64,000 nt of DNA. Source: Limnohabitans sp. GTDB taxonomy: Bacteria > Pseudomonadota > Gammaproteobacteria > Burkholderiales > Burkholderiaceae_C. The notes beneath the pieces were generated by a model, which did no database searches, had not been told where the DNA came from, and saw nothing but the letters and a program-made list of their open reading frames with translations. Shown piece by piece: positions 7,308 to 16,875 of this stretch. The DNA lies in contig NZ_JAAVVW010000002.1 in the NCBI RefSeq assembly GCF_023910625.1, forward strand, positions 230,024-294,023, written 5' to 3'. Made by a program: the position numbers and the translations under genes. How positions within the stretch are numbered: the first letter of the stretch is position 1; each line of letters begins with the position of its first letter.

Positions 7308-9494
7308 TCAATTTTCCTTCACAAAAGCTAGCACCTCTTTGACCGCTTGGTCACGGGCGCTAGAGTTTGCCGCTGCCGTAAAGCCACGGCTATTGCAAGC
7401 ACTGAAAGCCTTGTTCCATTCAGCAAAGCCATTGATGGCCGCACCTGTCTTGTAGTCTCGCGCCTCTCCAAGACCGCCACCCTTCACATCGGTCAGGAAT
7501 ACTTCGATTGAACAGTTTTTTGCTGTCACGCCCTGCGCGTGATAGGTTTGTTGGCTACTACCATCAAAGCCGTGGTGCGCACCGGGCAAGACCTTCCATT
7601 TGATGTTTGCACCAGCCCGATTCAACTCTGTGTAGTAGGCGACGCAAGCATCGGCGGGTGTGCCGTCATCCGCGCCACCCAAGAATGCGAGCATGGGGGC
7701 CTTGTTTGTGTTGCCACGATCAAACCGGAATCGTGTGTTGCAATTACCTTGGTACAACGGGATGTGACCAGCGAATTTCAGATCGTCGGTGATGACTGCC
7801 TTGCGCACCATGTCCCAATAGGTTTCAAACACCGCTGTTCCACCGCGTGAACCGCCCATGTGAAAAATGCGCTTTGCATCAATTTGCGGGTGAGTCGCCA
7901 ACAGTTTCAGGCCGTACAGTGCATCGGCCACATCGGCCGTGACACTCACTTGGCCTTGATCATTCGTGGTGCTGCCAATTCCACGAGGCTTAAAACTGTC
8001 GATGATGAACACGGCAACGCCAGCATTGTTCAACTCTTTGGCCCACACGTCGTAGAGCTTGGCCGAAACGCCACCGCTGTCATGTGAGATCAGTACGGCG
8101 GGTACTTTTCCGTTGACGTTGCGTGGCATCAGCAAATCACCAGAGACCTTGACTGGCTTGGTGTTCTCCATCACCTTTCTGACAAACTGCCAGCGGTCAG
8201 GTGGCGTGATGGAATCGAATTCGACACGTCCTGACAGCGGCCCTTGCCATGAAGTGCCTGAGTTTGATGTTGTCGCCACGGATGTTGATTTCTGCGCCGC
8301 TGGTTTAATGGCAGCCACCTGTGACGGAGTGGAATTCCATCCCTTGGAAAGCTCGTAAACATCCGGCATCCAGCTTTCCACGTTGCTGAATGTGATGACC
8401 ATCCGATTGTTGTTCGGGTCTGTATTCCAGCCAATGCGCTGACCACCCCAGCCAGAAGCCCAAGCCGTGTTCGGAACAATGCTGTTTTCTGTCCATGTGA
8501 AGTAGCCATAGCCACCAAACAGCTTGCCCATTTTGCGGGTACTGGGGTTACTTCCATTCGAAATCTGAGTGCTGATGGCCGCACGCACGTAGTCACCAAA
8601 GCAACCCGATTCCTTTGAACTGCGCTTGACCCACACGGCAAACCGCATCCAATCCTCTAAACGCATCCGCAGACCGCTGTCAGCCAGCCCGTTTTGTTGA
8701 CGGTCTTGAACGTACAGACCCGGTTTGGCCGCACCCATTGGGTTTAAGATTTGTTCCTGAATCCATTGGCTCCACACCGTACCCGTGGCGCGACTGACCA
8801 TTACACCCAGCAGAATCGGATCGGTGCTCTTGTACGAGGTCACTTCGCCCGGTTTGTACTCAGAGAAAACGCCTCTTGCTGCTTTGGCAATTCGGTCCTC
8901 TGTCACCAGATTGACCAGATTCAGATTGCCGCGTCCCCACTCTTTGAACTGGTCGGGTGTCCAGACAGAACTGTCAGGGTTGGGGTCAGCCGCACCGGAT
9001 GCCATGCGCAGCAAGTCGCGCACCGTGGCGTTGCCCAACGCTTTGCCGTTGAGTTCAGGCACAACCTCGCTGGCACGGGTGTCCAGCTTGAGCTTTCCCG
9101 CGCATATGGCTTGTCCCACCGCCATCGCCGTGACCGTCTTGCCCATGGAGAAGCCAAAGAAGACGGAATCAGCGTCCGCTGGCGCTTTTGTTTCTGAATA
9201 CAGTACCGTGTCACCGTCCATCAATACAAACGCTTTGGCTGGCCGATTTGCCACCAATGCGCGTGCTTTAGCAATGATGGCTTGTTCTGATGCCGTGGGT
9301 GTGCGCTTTTGAAGCTGAACAGGCGTGGGACTCGGCTTGGTTTCGTACCACCATGGGTTGCCTTTCTTGACCAACAACCATTCATCTGGTGCAGCAGCAT
9401 TGCCGTCAGTGAGGGGGTTGTTTTGCGCGGCTACGTTAATGGATATTGCCAGCATCGTGAAGATCGTAGCCAGCCTGTTGAAGTGAGATTTCAT
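7308..9494 (-). CDS. Secreted fusion of a beta-lactamase-like serine hydrolase and a dienelactone-type hydrolase
   Basis: This 728-residue exported protein (signal peptide about 1-23, ending NVAAQ) has two enzymatic halves. Residues about 70-385 form a class C beta-lactamase/penicillin-binding-like serine hydrolase with SMGK (Ser116, Lys119), a YKS triad-like motif (Tyr221) and ASGWGG in place of KTG. After a low-complexity linker (about 388-420), residues 425-728 form an alpha/beta hydrolase with nucleophile GGSRG (Ser549) and a GAHHGFD histidine motif. Both active sites look complete. The joint substrate is unknown; hydrolysis of an ester or amide in two steps is only an inference. A truncated hydrolase lies upstream and a single-domain hydrolase downstream, in one apparent transcription unit. 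Confidence 0.78.
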   Translation of the reverse strand: MKSHFNRLATIFTMLAISINVAAQNNPLTDGNAAAPDEWLLVKKGNPWWYETKPSPTPVQLQKRTPTASEQAIIAKARALVANRPAKAFVLMDGDTVLYSETKAPADADSVFFGFSMGKTVTAMAVGQAICAGKLKLDTRASEVVPELNGKALGNATVRDLLRMASGAADPNPDSSVWTPDQFKEWGRGNLNLVNLVTEDRIAKAARGVFSEYKPGEVTSYKSTDPILLGVMVSRATGTVWSQWIQEQILNPMGAAKPGLYVQDRQQNGLADSGLRMRLEDWMRFAVWVKRSSKESGCFGDYVRAAISTQISNGSNPSTRKMGKLFGGYGYFTWTENSIVPNTAWASGWGGQRIGWNTDPNNNRMVITFSNVESWMPDVYELSKGWNSTPSQVAAIKPAAQKSTSVATTSNSGTSWQGPLSGRVEFDSITPPDRWQFVRKVMENTKPVKVSGDLLMPRNVNGKVPAVLISHDSGGVSAKLYDVWAKELNNAGVAVFIIDSFKPRGIGSTTNDQGQVSVTADVADALYGLKLLATHPQIDAKRIFHMGGSRGGTAVFETYWDMVRKAVITDDLKFAGHIPLYQGNCNTRFRFDRGNTNKAPMLAFLGGADDGTPADACVAYYTELNRAGANIKWKVLPGAHHGFDGSSQQTYHAQGVTAKNCSIEVFLTDVKGGGLGEARDYKTGAAINGFAEWNKAFSACNSRGFTAAANSSARDQAVKEVLAFVKEN

Positions 9495-9508
9495 AGCTTG
9501 TTCACAAG

Positions 9509-9653
9509 TTAGTTGGACTTTAGGAAGTTGATCGCGTCTTTGACGGATTCGGCTTGCACTTCACGGGCGTTGCCACCGCCACGGCTGCCGGGAACGGTGC
9601 CCCGATCTGCACAGGCGTTTACGCTGTCTGTGAGGTCTTGGAACGTCTTGATC
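9509..9653 (-). pseudogene. C-terminal stub of a third dienelactone-type hydrolase, cut by IS256 copy 2
   Basis: The last 47 or so codons of a gene (KTFQDLTDSVNACADRG..., ending INFLKSN) resemble the C-terminus of the fused hydrolase (FAEWNKAFSACNSRG..., ending LAFVKEN). The frame runs into the IS256 left end at 9654. It ends 14 bp upstream of the fused hydrolase, so the original locus held at least three consecutive related hydrolase genes. Confidence 0.7.
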
Positions 9654-10973
9654 GAGGGTGTACGGCATTTTGTGTAAACGGGGCTGAGATCAGTCATTGG
9701 GCATCCTGCCTTCGAACTGAATGGTAAACCGGGTCAATGCGGCTTTCCAATCTCTGAGCGGCATCGTCCACTTCTTGCTGATGTTGTTCAGCGCCAGGTA
9801 GAACAATTTCAGCAATGCCTCATCGCTGGGGAACGAGCCCCGGCTCTTGGTCACCTTGCGCAGACTCATGTTCACCGACTCGATGGCGTTGGTCGTGTAA
9901 ATGATCCGCCGAATCTCTGGAGGATATTCAAAGAACGGCACGATCCGCTCCCAGTTGCTGCACCACGATTTCACAATGGTCGGGTAGTCAGCGCCCCATT
10001 TTTCTTCGAATTCCTGCAGCCGCAGCACGGCATCATCCGCAGTTGCGCTGCTGTAGATGGTCTTCAGGTCTGCGGCCACCACTTTGCGCATCTTCCAGCT
10101 CACATAGTTCAGGCTGTGGCGCACCATGTGCACCAGACACAGCTGCACCGCCGTTTGCGGATATACAGCCTCTATTGCCTCGGGAAAGCCCTTCAAGCCA
10201 TCCATGCAGGCGATGAAGATGTCAGCCACGCCCCGGTTCTTGAGCTCCGTGACCACCTGCAGCCAGAACTTGGCCCCTTCGGTCTGGGCAATCCACAGCC
10301 CCAGGATTTCCTTCTCGCCCGCCATGTTGATGCCCAAGGCCAGATATACGGCCTTGTTGCGCACCACGCCTGAGTCACGGGTTTTGACGTGGATGCAGTC
10401 CAGGTAAACGATCGGGTACAGCGCATCCAGTGGACGCGCCTGCCAAGCCTTGACCTCGTCCATGACGGCATCCGTAACCGATGAGATCAGCGTGGGCGAC
10501 ACCTCGGTGCCATACATTTCCTGGAGATGCCCCTGAATCTCACGTACCGTCATGCCTCGGGCATACAGGGACAAAATCTTGTCATCAAAACCCGTCCAGC
10601 GCGTCTGGTGCTTGGGCACGATCTGCGGCTCAAAGCTGGCGTGGCGATCACGGGGGATATCAATGGGCAGCTCGCCAAAGTCGCCTTTGAGGGTCTTTTT
10701 GCTTTTGCCGTTGCGGGCATTGCCAGCGGCGTTGGCCACGCTGGCATTCTTGGTGTGACCCAAGTGCTCGGTCATCTCGGCTTCCAAAGCGCGCTCCACA
10801 AGGCGCTTGGTCAGCTGCTTGAGCAGGCCGTTCTCGCCGATGAGGTCTTCAGGTTTTTTATAGCCAGCGAGCAGCTGGTCGATCAATTCGTTGCTGACGG
10901 TCATGGTTCATCTTTCTGGATGTTCGGCAGTTTCCTGCCATTTGACCGTTTACACAAAATTTAGGACACCCTC
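9654..10973 (-). mobile_element. IS256-family insertion sequence, copy 2
   Basis: This is a 1320-bp copy of the element at 1664-2983, in the same orientation and with the same terminal repeats. I counted about five base differences between the two. Flanks (CGTCTTGATC and CCTCGGGGCC) do not match each other, nor the outer flank of copy 1. It interrupts a hydrolase gene on one side and the tRNA-proximal integrase on the other. Confidence 0.93.
9690..10904 (-). CDS. IS256-family transposase (copy 2)
   Basis: A full-length 404-residue mutator-type transposase, nearly identical to the copy at 1700-2914, with the same DDE residues. It has Glu at the site where copy 1 has Gly (VERALEAEM) and Val in TIVKSWCSN. 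It reads toward the hydrolase cluster, so transcription from this element could drive the hydrolase genes downstream. That is inferred from orientation only. Confidence 0.95.
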   Translation of the reverse strand: MTVSNELIDQLLAGYKKPEDLIGENGLLKQLTKRLVERALEAEMTEHLGHTKNASVANAAGNARNGKSKKTLKGDFGELPIDIPRDRHASFEPQIVPKHQTRWTGFDDKILSLYARGMTVREIQGHLQEMYGTEVSPTLISSVTDAVMDEVKAWQARPLDALYPIVYLDCIHVKTRDSGVVRNKAVYLALGINMAGEKEILGLWIAQTEGAKFWLQVVTELKNRGVADIFIACMDGLKGFPEAIEAVYPQTAVQLCLVHMVRHSLNYVSWKMRKVVAADLKTIYSSATADDAVLRLQEFEEKWGADYPTIVKSWCSNWERIVPFFEYPPEIRRIIYTTNAIESVNMSLRKVTKSRGSFPSDEALLKLFYLALNNISKKWTMPLRDWKAALTRFTIQFEGRMPND

Positions 10974-11262
10974 CCTCGGGGCCGTCCGACTTCATCACTC
11001 CCCGCGACAAGTCCAGTTCAAACTTGGCGGCGAAGTCTTCAAAGTTGGGCAGGTGCTCGGGCTTCTTGGTCGTCATGCGGCGTTGGCTTCTCTTTCGTTC
11101 ATAGGCTTCGTTGAACTGTAAGGCCAAAACGCGGGCAATTTCGGGGGACTTGGTACGCAGGCTGTGCGATGCCTCGCGGCGCTTGCCCGCCTCGTCTGTC
11201 CAGACTACGCGCAGGCAGTACACGCCCATGCGGTTGACCTTCAGGCGGGGGACTCGGATCAT
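10974..11262 (-). pseudogene. tRNA-proximal tyrosine integrase, N-terminal fragment truncated by IS256
   Basis: About 96 codons from ATG 11260-11262 encode an arm-type DNA-binding start (MIRVPRLKVNRMGVYCLRVV, then SLRTKSPEIARVLALQFNEAYE). This is characteristic of integrases that sit next to the tRNA gene they use as attachment site. The frame is cut at 10973 by the right end of IS256 copy 2, so the catalytic domain is gone. The start codon lies 79 bases past the tRNA-Arg 3' end and the gene reads away from it, the classic layout of an integrated island. Confidence 0.78.
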
Positions 11263-11302
11263 GTGGGACACCCAGGTGGGACACCGACAAGACCCAGAAA
11301 TG

Positions 11303-11334
11303 AAAAAAGACCGTTGACGAATCAACGATCTTTT
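11303..11334 (-). terminator. Rho-independent terminator downstream of tRNA-Arg
   Basis: On the minus strand a stem GATCGTTGA / TCAACGGTC around a TTCG tetraloop is followed by TTTTTT. It separates tRNA-Arg from the integrase fragment. The run of A on the other side would allow some bidirectional function. Confidence 0.8.
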
Positions 11335-11340
11335 CCATTT

Positions 11341-11417
11341 TGGTGCGGCTGGCAGGAATCGAACCCACGACCCCTTGGTTCGTAGCCAAGTACTCTATCC
11401 AGCTGAGCTACAGCCGC
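11341..11417 (-). tRNA. tRNA-Arg (anticodon ACG)
   Basis: The 77-nt cloverleaf reads GCGGCTG (acceptor), GCTC..GAGT D-arm, anticodon stem CTTGG/CCAAG with loop CTACGAA (anticodon ACG), T-arm GTGGG TTCGATT CCTGC, then CAGCCGC A CCA. CCA is encoded. The 3' end faces the mobile island, so this is the likely attachment site for the truncated integrase. Confidence 0.96.
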
Positions 11418-11554
11418 ATCATGGAATAAATTATAGCAAGCTTTTATGGGCAACTTTGGATGCGACCGCAATTCAATGACAAGACGTACCACCTCGCTGG
11501 GCTTGACCTCGCACAAGGGATATTCTCGCTGCTTGATCACCGGCACAAACCCTG

Positions 11555-12169
11555 TTGGAGGTTGAAAATCATTCAAACAAGTACTGCCCATGGTTCGATG
11601 GTAGATCCCCTGGCCTTTTGATCGGTCACTCGACACTCAGCGAACGACTGATGGGCTGCTCTGTCGTTTTGGCCCGAGACGGTGCAGTGGGTGCGGTGGA
11701 TCCATGGGGGGTGGGCGCTTTGGTGGCCTGCAACGCGGTAGGCGATGTGATGGACCCCGCTACGGGCCAGGTGCTGGCCGGTGCCCGCACGGTCGATGGG
11801 CTGCGCCTGCTGGACACTCAACGCGCCTTGATGGCGGACGGGCGCGACCATCGCCTCCTGTCGGGTATCAACACCACCATTGGCGTGGTGGCCACCAATG
11901 CCAGCCTGACCAAGCCCCAAGCCAAGCGCCTGGCCATGAGCGCCCACGACGACCTGGCCCGCAGCGTCCGACCCACACACACCACGCTGGACGGAGACGC
12001 CTTGTTTGCCTTGCCCACCGGCACAGAAAACGGCACACCAGACCTGATGTTGCTGACAGTCACGGGCGCCGAAGCCACGGCGCTGGCCACGGTCGATGCG
12101 ATTCGGCAGGCGCAGGGCATCACCATCCAAACAGGGCTTGTTCCTGCGGCCATGAACAGGATAGCCTGA
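11555..12169 (+). pseudogene. P1-family (S58, DmpA-like) peptidase with large internal deletion
   Basis: The frame encodes the C-terminal part of a P1/DmpA-type aminopeptidase-like protein: VGALVACNAVGDVMDP, GVVATNASLTKPQAKRLA, AHDDLARSVRPTHTTLDGD and FALPTG are family hallmarks. Upstream there is a normal beginning (PGLLIGHSTL...GCSVVLARDGAVGAVD), but the roughly 120-130 residue middle, where family members have the RGGAPGTRETD-type stretch and the FGL helix, is absent. No good ATG is in frame; only TTG codons are available. I treat it as a gene remnant with an in-frame internal deletion, lying just beyond the tRNA-Arg edge of the island. Confidence 0.6.
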
Positions 12170-12184
12170 ACCCAGAGACGACAA

Positions 12185-12208
12185 AGCCCACTCGGTGCAA
12201 AGTGGGCT
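12185..12208 (-). terminator. Weak hairpin downstream of tRNA-Met
   Basis: A 7-bp stem AGCCCAC/GTGGGCT closes a 10-nt loop and is followed on the minus strand by only TTTG. It lies between the peptidase remnant and tRNA-Met and could end transcription of the latter. Confidence 0.4.
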
Positions 12209-12224
12209 GAGATGTGGATTGAAA

Positions 12225-12301
12225 TGGTAGGGCGTGACAGACTTGAACTGTCGACCAAAGGATTATGAGTCCTCTGCTCTAACCAACTGAGCTAACGCCC
12301 C
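12225..12301 (-). tRNA. tRNA with CAT anticodon, probably elongator tRNA-Met
   Basis: The 77-nt cloverleaf has acceptor GGGGCGT/ACGCCCT, D-arm GCTC..GAGC, anticodon stem AGGA/TCCT with loop CTCATAA (anticodon CAT), T-arm GACAG TTCAAGT CTGTC and an encoded CCA. CAT may be Met or lysidine-modified Ile2; the sequence does not settle it, and Met is preferred. It lies just downstream of hrcA on the same strand. Confidence 0.85.
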
Positions 12302-12335
12302 CACCGAAGCTGTGATTGTAGTGGGCGGCAGCGGC

Positions 12336-13340
12336 CTATTTGGACTGGCTCAGCGCGTTGCTGACCAAGCGCGAGGTGATGTTGACGATCTGGATCATGC
12401 GGTCATAGGGCATGCGGGTCGGGCCGATCACGCCCAAGGTGCCCACAATCTGGCCGTCGACCTCGTAGGGCGAGCTGACCACCGACAGTTCCTGCATGGG
12501 CACGATCTGGCTTTCGCCGCCAATGTAAATGCGCACGCCTTCGGCCTGGCTGGACACGTCCAGCAAACGCATGAGGTGGGTTTTTTGCTCAAACAGCTCA
12601 AACGCACGTCGCAAGTGGCCCATGTCGCTGGAAAAATCGCTGACCGACAACAAATTGCGCTCGCCCGCGATCACCACCTCGTTCTGTTCATCTGCCAGCG
12701 CCTCGGTGCTGACCTGCACAGCCGCTTGCATGAGGGTGGCGATTTCGCTTTGCAAGCTGACCAGTTCTTGCTGGACCCGACTGCGCACCTGCTCGATGGC
12801 CATGCCTGCGTAATGGGTGTTCAAAAAATTCGAAGTTTCGATCAGCTGGCTTTGCGAGTAATCGGTCTCGGTGAACAAAATACGGTTTTGTACATCACCT
12901 TCGGGCGAGACGATGATGACCAACAAACGCCGCTCGGACAATCGCAAAAACTCGATGTGCCGGAACACCGACGGCTTGCGCGGCGTCATGACCACACCCA
13001 CAAAATGCGACAGGCTGGACAGCAAGTGGGCCGCACTGGCAATCACTTTTTGCGGCTGGTCGGGTGTGAGGGCCGGGGTTTCGATGCCGTCGCGCTGCAC
13101 CGTGAGCATGGTGTCCACAAACAAGCGGTACCCCCGACTGGTCGGGATGCGCCCGGCCGAGGTGTGGGGGCTGGCGATCAGGCCCAACTCTTCCAGGTCG
13201 GACATCACGTTACGGATGGTGGCGGGTGACAAATCCAGGCCCGAGGCTTTGGAGAGCGTGCGCGAGCCCACAGGCTGGCCGTCCGCGATGTAGCGTTCCA
13301 CCAGCGCTTTGAGCAATAACTTGGCACGTTCATCTAGCAT
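12336..13340 (-). CDS. hrcA: Heat-inducible transcription repressor HrcA
   Basis: HrcA represses groE/dnaK-type heat-shock operons by binding CIRCE elements, and its folding depends on GroEL. The 334-residue protein has the N-terminal winged helix ([44 protein letters not shown]), a GAF-like centre and a C-terminal dimerisation part ([17 protein letters not shown]). ATG 13338-13340 is the natural start. It is divergent from nadK with only 28 bp between start codons. I see no CIRCE inverted repeat in that gap, so autoregulation is not supported here. Length is normal for the family. Confidence 0.96.
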   Translation of the reverse strand: MLDERAKLLLKALVERYIADGQPVGSRTLSKASGLDLSPATIRNVMSDLEELGLIASPHTSAGRIPTSRGYRLFVDTMLTVQRDGIETPALTPDQPQKVIASAAHLLSSLSHFVGVVMTPRKPSVFRHIEFLRLSERRLLVIIVSPEGDVQNRILFTETDYSQSQLIETSNFLNTHYAGMAIEQVRSRVQQELVSLQSEIATLMQAAVQVSTEALADEQNEVVIAGERNLLSVSDFSSDMGHLRRAFELFEQKTHLMRLLDVSSQAEGVRIYIGGESQIVPMQELSVVSSPYEVDGQIVGTLGVIGPTRMPYDRMIQIVNITSRLVSNALSQSK

Positions 13341-13368
13341 TTGGTCATTTTAATGATGTAATTTGCGA

Positions 13369-14262
13369 ATGAGCTCCAAGTTCCGTCACATTGCACTCTT
13401 TGGCAAATACCACACCACCGCGCATGGCGGGGCGCTGGAGAGTTCACGCCGCGCTTTGGACGACGTGGCCCAGTTCTTGACCCGGCAAGGCTGCGATGTG
13501 GTGCTGGACCAAGAAACCGCCTCGCACACGGGCTTGAACCAATACCCTGTGCTGGAGATGGCCGAGATCGGCGCGCAGTGCGATCTGGGCCTGGTGATTG
13601 GCGGCGATGGCACCATGCTCGGCATAGGCCGCCAAATGGCCCACCATGGCCTGCCGCTGATGGGCATCAACCAAGGGCGGCTGGGCTTCATCACTGACAT
13701 TCCCCTGCAAAGCTACCAGACTGTGTTGCTGCCCATGCTGCAGGGCCATTACCAAACCGAAGACCGCAGCTTGCTGCAAGCCCACGTCATGCGCGACCAG
13801 CGCAGCGTGTTCAGCGCGCTGGCCATGAACGATGTGGTGGTCAACCGGGGCGGTACCTCGGGCATGGTCGAGTTGCGGATCGAGGTTGACGGGCGGTTTG
13901 TGTCCAACCAACGGGCCGACGGCCTGATCATCGCCACGCCCACGGGCTCCACTGCTTATTCACTCTCGGTCGGTGGTCCCTTGATGCACCCGGCCATGGG
14001 CGGCTGGGTCATGGCCCCCATTGCACCGCACACCTTGTCGAACCGCCCCATCGTGCTGCCCGAGTCCTGCGAAATCAGCATCGAGATCGTGGCGGGGCGT
14101 TATGTCAGCGCCAACTTTGACATGCAATCGCTGGCAGATTTGATTTTGGGTGATCGGATCGTGGTCAATCGTTCAGAGCACAAAGTGCGCTTTTTACACC
14201 CGGCAGGCTGGAATTATTTCGACACCTTGCGCAAAAAAATGCACTGGAACGGGGGCGATTGA
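13369..14262 (+). CDS. nadK: NAD kinase
   Basis: ATP-dependent NAD kinase makes NADP in the cytoplasm. The 297-residue protein shows the GGDGTMLG nucleotide-binding motif, the NDVV motif (MNDVVVNRG) and the glycine-rich [16 protein letters not shown] segment. I chose ATG 13369 ([13 protein letters not shown]) over the TTG two codons before. It heads a run nadK-recN-rapZ with 3-bp and 2-bp gaps, so the three are probably one operon linked to DNA repair and stress. Confidence 0.96.
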   Translation: MSSKFRHIALFGKYHTTAHGGALESSRRALDDVAQFLTRQGCDVVLDQETASHTGLNQYPVLEMAEIGAQCDLGLVIGGDGTMLGIGRQMAHHGLPLMGINQGRLGFITDIPLQSYQTVLLPMLQGHYQTEDRSLLQAHVMRDQRSVFSALAMNDVVVNRGGTSGMVELRIEVDGRFVSNQRADGLIIATPTGSTAYSLSVGGPLMHPAMGGWVMAPIAPHTLSNRPIVLPESCEISIEIVAGRYVSANFDMQSLADLILGDRIVVNRSEHKVRFLHPAGWNYFDTLRKKMHWNGGD

Positions 14263-14265
14263 ACC

Positions 14266-15960
14266 ATGGCATTGACGCACATCACCCTGCGCGACTTTGT
14301 GATCGTGCACGAACTGGCGCTGGACCTGAGCTCAGGCTTTAGCGTATTGACCGGCGAGACCGGTGCGGGCAAATCCATCCTGATCGACGCCCTGCAACTG
14401 GCCTTGGGTGCCCGCGCCGAAGCCAGCGTGGTGCGTGAAGGTGCCAGCCGCTGCGAGGTGTGTGCCGAGTTTGAGCCCACAACCCGCATTCAGGCATGGC
14501 TCGAAGAAGCCGGGTTTGAGGCCAGCGCCAATTTACTGCTGCGCCGCACGGTGGACAGCAGCGGCAAAAGCCGCGCCTGGGTCAACGGCAGCCCCGCCAC
14601 CGCCACGCAACTGCGCGAGCTGGGTGAGCAGTTGCTGGACATCCATGGCCAGCATGCTTGGCAAAGCCTGACACGACCTGACGCGGTGCGAGGCTTGCTC
14701 GATGCCTATGCGGGCACCGACACGCGCCCGCTCAAAGCCGCTTGGCAGGCCTGGCGCCAGGCTCAGCAAACGCTGGCCGATGCCCTGCAAGCACAAAGCA
14801 CTTTGGCCAACGAACGCGAACGCCTGGCCTGGCAAATCGGCGAACTGGAAAAACTGAACCCGCAAGTGGACGAATGGCAAGAGCTGAGCTCCCAGCACAG
14901 CCGTTTGGCGAACGCGCAAGCCTTGATCGATGGGGCCAACCAGAGCACGGCCTTGCTCGAAGGCGGTGAGAGCGACAGCGAAAGCGGCGCGTTGCGCCAG
15001 CTGTCCCGCACCATCCAAACCCTTCAATCTTTGGGACAGTATGAGGCCGAATTCAACGCCTTGGCCGAGGTGCTGGCGTCTGCGCAGGCCCAAGCCGAAG
15101 ACGTGGCCCATAGCCTGCACAGCTATTTGCGGAAAACCGACCTGGACCCACAGCACTTGGCCCAACTGGACGAGCGCATGGGTCTGTGGCTGTCGCTGGC
15201 CCGGCGCTACAAAAAAATACCGGACGAGCTGCCCTTGAGCTTGCAAACCTGGCGCCAAGAGCTGGCCCAGCTCGATGCCGCCGCCGACCTGGACAGCCTG
15301 CAAAAAGCCGAACAAGCTGCCCACAAAGCTTGCCTGCAAGCAGCCAAAGCCGTATCAAATCAACGCCAAAAAGCCGCTAAACCATTGGCCCAAGCCGTCA
15401 GCAGCGCGATGCAGCAACTGGGCATGCAAGGCGGCCGCTTTGAGGTGCAGTTGCAAACCCTGGATGCGCCCGCGCAACATGGCCTGGAAGAAGTCAGCTT
15501 TTTGGTCGCCGGACACGAAGGCAGCACGCCCCGGCCCGTGGGCAAAGTGGCCTCGGGAGGCGAGCTCTCGCGCATCGCACTGGCCATTGCGGTGACCACC
15601 AGCGAGCTGGGCGAAGCCAGGACCTTGATCTTTGACGAGGTGGACTCCGGCGTGGGCGGTGCTGTGGCCGAAACCGTGGGCCGATTGATGAAACAACTCG
15701 GCCAACACCGGCAAGTGCTGGCCGTGACCCACCTGCCCCAGGTGGCCGCCTGCGCAGACCACCACCTGCTGGTGAGCAAGGCCGCGGCCAAGGGACAGGT
15801 CATCAGCCAGGTGCGTGGCGTCAAGGGCGAAGAGCGCGTGAACGAAATCGCCCGCATGTTGGGCGGCGAAAAGCTGTCCGCCACCACCCTAGCCCACGCC
15901 CGCGAAATGCTGGGCGATACCCCGCTGAAACCCCAAGGCCGCAAAGCCGCACAAAGCTGA
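14266..15960 (+). CDS. recN: DNA repair protein RecN
   Basis: RecN is an SMC-like ATPase that acts at double-strand breaks. The 564-residue protein has Walker A GETGAGKS near residue 32, a long coiled-coil middle (about 150-400), the ABC signature [12 protein letters not shown] and Walker [13 protein letters not shown], followed by a [14 protein letters not shown] switch. It begins 3 bp after nadK and ends 2 bp before rapZ. Confidence 0.96.
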   Translation: MALTHITLRDFVIVHELALDLSSGFSVLTGETGAGKSILIDALQLALGARAEASVVREGASRCEVCAEFEPTTRIQAWLEEAGFEASANLLLRRTVDSSGKSRAWVNGSPATATQLRELGEQLLDIHGQHAWQSLTRPDAVRGLLDAYAGTDTRPLKAAWQAWRQAQQTLADALQAQSTLANERERLAWQIGELEKLNPQVDEWQELSSQHSRLANAQALIDGANQSTALLEGGESDSESGALRQLSRTIQTLQSLGQYEAEFNALAEVLASAQAQAEDVAHSLHSYLRKTDLDPQHLAQLDERMGLWLSLARRYKKIPDELPLSLQTWRQELAQLDAAADLDSLQKAEQAAHKACLQAAKAVSNQRQKAAKPLAQAVSSAMQQLGMQGGRFEVQLQTLDAPAQHGLEEVSFLVAGHEGSTPRPVGKVASGGELSRIALAIAVTTSELGEARTLIFDEVDSGVGGAVAETVGRLMKQLGQHRQVLAVTHLPQVAACADHHLLVSKAAAKGQVISQVRGVKGEERVNEIARMLGGEKLSATTLAHAREMLGDTPLKPQGRKAAQS

Positions 15961-15962
15961 GC

Positions 15963-16820
15963 ATGGACATCATCCTCATCACCGGCATGTCCGGCTCTGG
16001 CAAATCGGTGGCGCTGCACGCCCTGGAAGACGCGGGTTATTACTGCGTGGACAACCTGCCGCCTGAGTTGCTGATTCCATTCGTCAAGCTCGAAGAGCAA
16101 CACCAAGAGCGGCGTCTGGCGATTGCCATCGATGTGCGCAGCGCCTATTCTTTGCACCTGATGCCTGAGCAAATGGGTTTGCTGAGCAACATGGGCATGA
16201 CGGTGAAGTCGGTTTTTCTGGACGCGAACTCCGACACGCTGCAGCGCCGATATTCTGAATCGCGGCGCAAACACCCTTTGTCGGGCGGCAACAAACCCCA
16301 AAGCGACAAAGCCTTGATTGAAACCATTGGTTTCGAGCGTGAATTGCTGGCCGACTTGCGCGATCGTGCACACATCATCGACACCAGCTTGCTGCGATCG
16401 GCACAGCTTCAAACCTACATCAAGACCTTGGTCAGCGCCCCTTCAGCCCAGCTGACCTTGGTGTTTGAATCGTTTGGCTTCAAACGCGGCATTCCCACAG
16501 ATGCCGACTATGTGTTTGACGTGCGCATGTTGCCCAACCCCCATTACGAGAGCGCGCTACGCCCTTTGACGGGACGGGACGAGCCGGTGCAGGCCTATTT
16601 GCGCCAGTCCGAAGCGTTCTTGCAGATGCAAATGCAGATCGAGGGGTTCCTCATGCACTGGGTTCCAGCCATCGAACGCGACCACCGCAGCTACGTGACG
16701 GTGGCCATCGGCTGCACTGGGGGGCAGCACCGCTCGGTGTTCATGGTCGAGCAGTTGGCACAAAGCTTTGGCGCACGCTGGCTCACACTCAAACGGCACC
16801 GAGAACTCGACGCAGTCTAA
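15963..16820 (+). CDS. rapZ: RNase adapter protein RapZ (YvcJ/YhbJ family P-loop protein)
   Basis: In enterobacteria RapZ binds nucleotides and small RNAs and guides RNase E to GlmZ; in Betaproteobacteria the target is not established. The 285-residue protein starts with Walker [19 protein letters not shown], has [12 protein letters not shown], a [10 protein letters not shown] segment and the C-terminal [16 protein letters not shown] motif. Full length. It overlaps nothing and is separated from recN by 2 bp, so it is likely the last gene of that operon, convergent with mutY. Confidence 0.93.
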   Translation: MDIILITGMSGSGKSVALHALEDAGYYCVDNLPPELLIPFVKLEEQHQERRLAIAIDVRSAYSLHLMPEQMGLLSNMGMTVKSVFLDANSDTLQRRYSESRRKHPLSGGNKPQSDKALIETIGFERELLADLRDRAHIIDTSLLRSAQLQTYIKTLVSAPSAQLTLVFESFGFKRGIPTDADYVFDVRMLPNPHYESALRPLTGRDEPVQAYLRQSEAFLQMQMQIEGFLMHWVPAIERDHRSYVTVAIGCTGGQHRSVFMVEQLAQSFGARWLTLKRHRELDAV

Positions 16821-16875
16821 GCCCGGCCTGCCCGCTTGATGCGCGACCTTGCAGAGCGAAAAAACTCCAGGCCTT

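Noticed and set aside
2984..11262. The two integrase pieces as halves of one gene separated by an IS-mediated inversion
   Set aside because: The N-terminal piece and the catalytic piece have features of different tyrosine-recombinase subfamilies, so they are not complementary parts.
13341..13368. A CIRCE operator between hrcA and nadK
   Set aside because: No TTAGCACTC-N9-GAGTGCTAA-like inverted repeat is present in the 28-bp gap.
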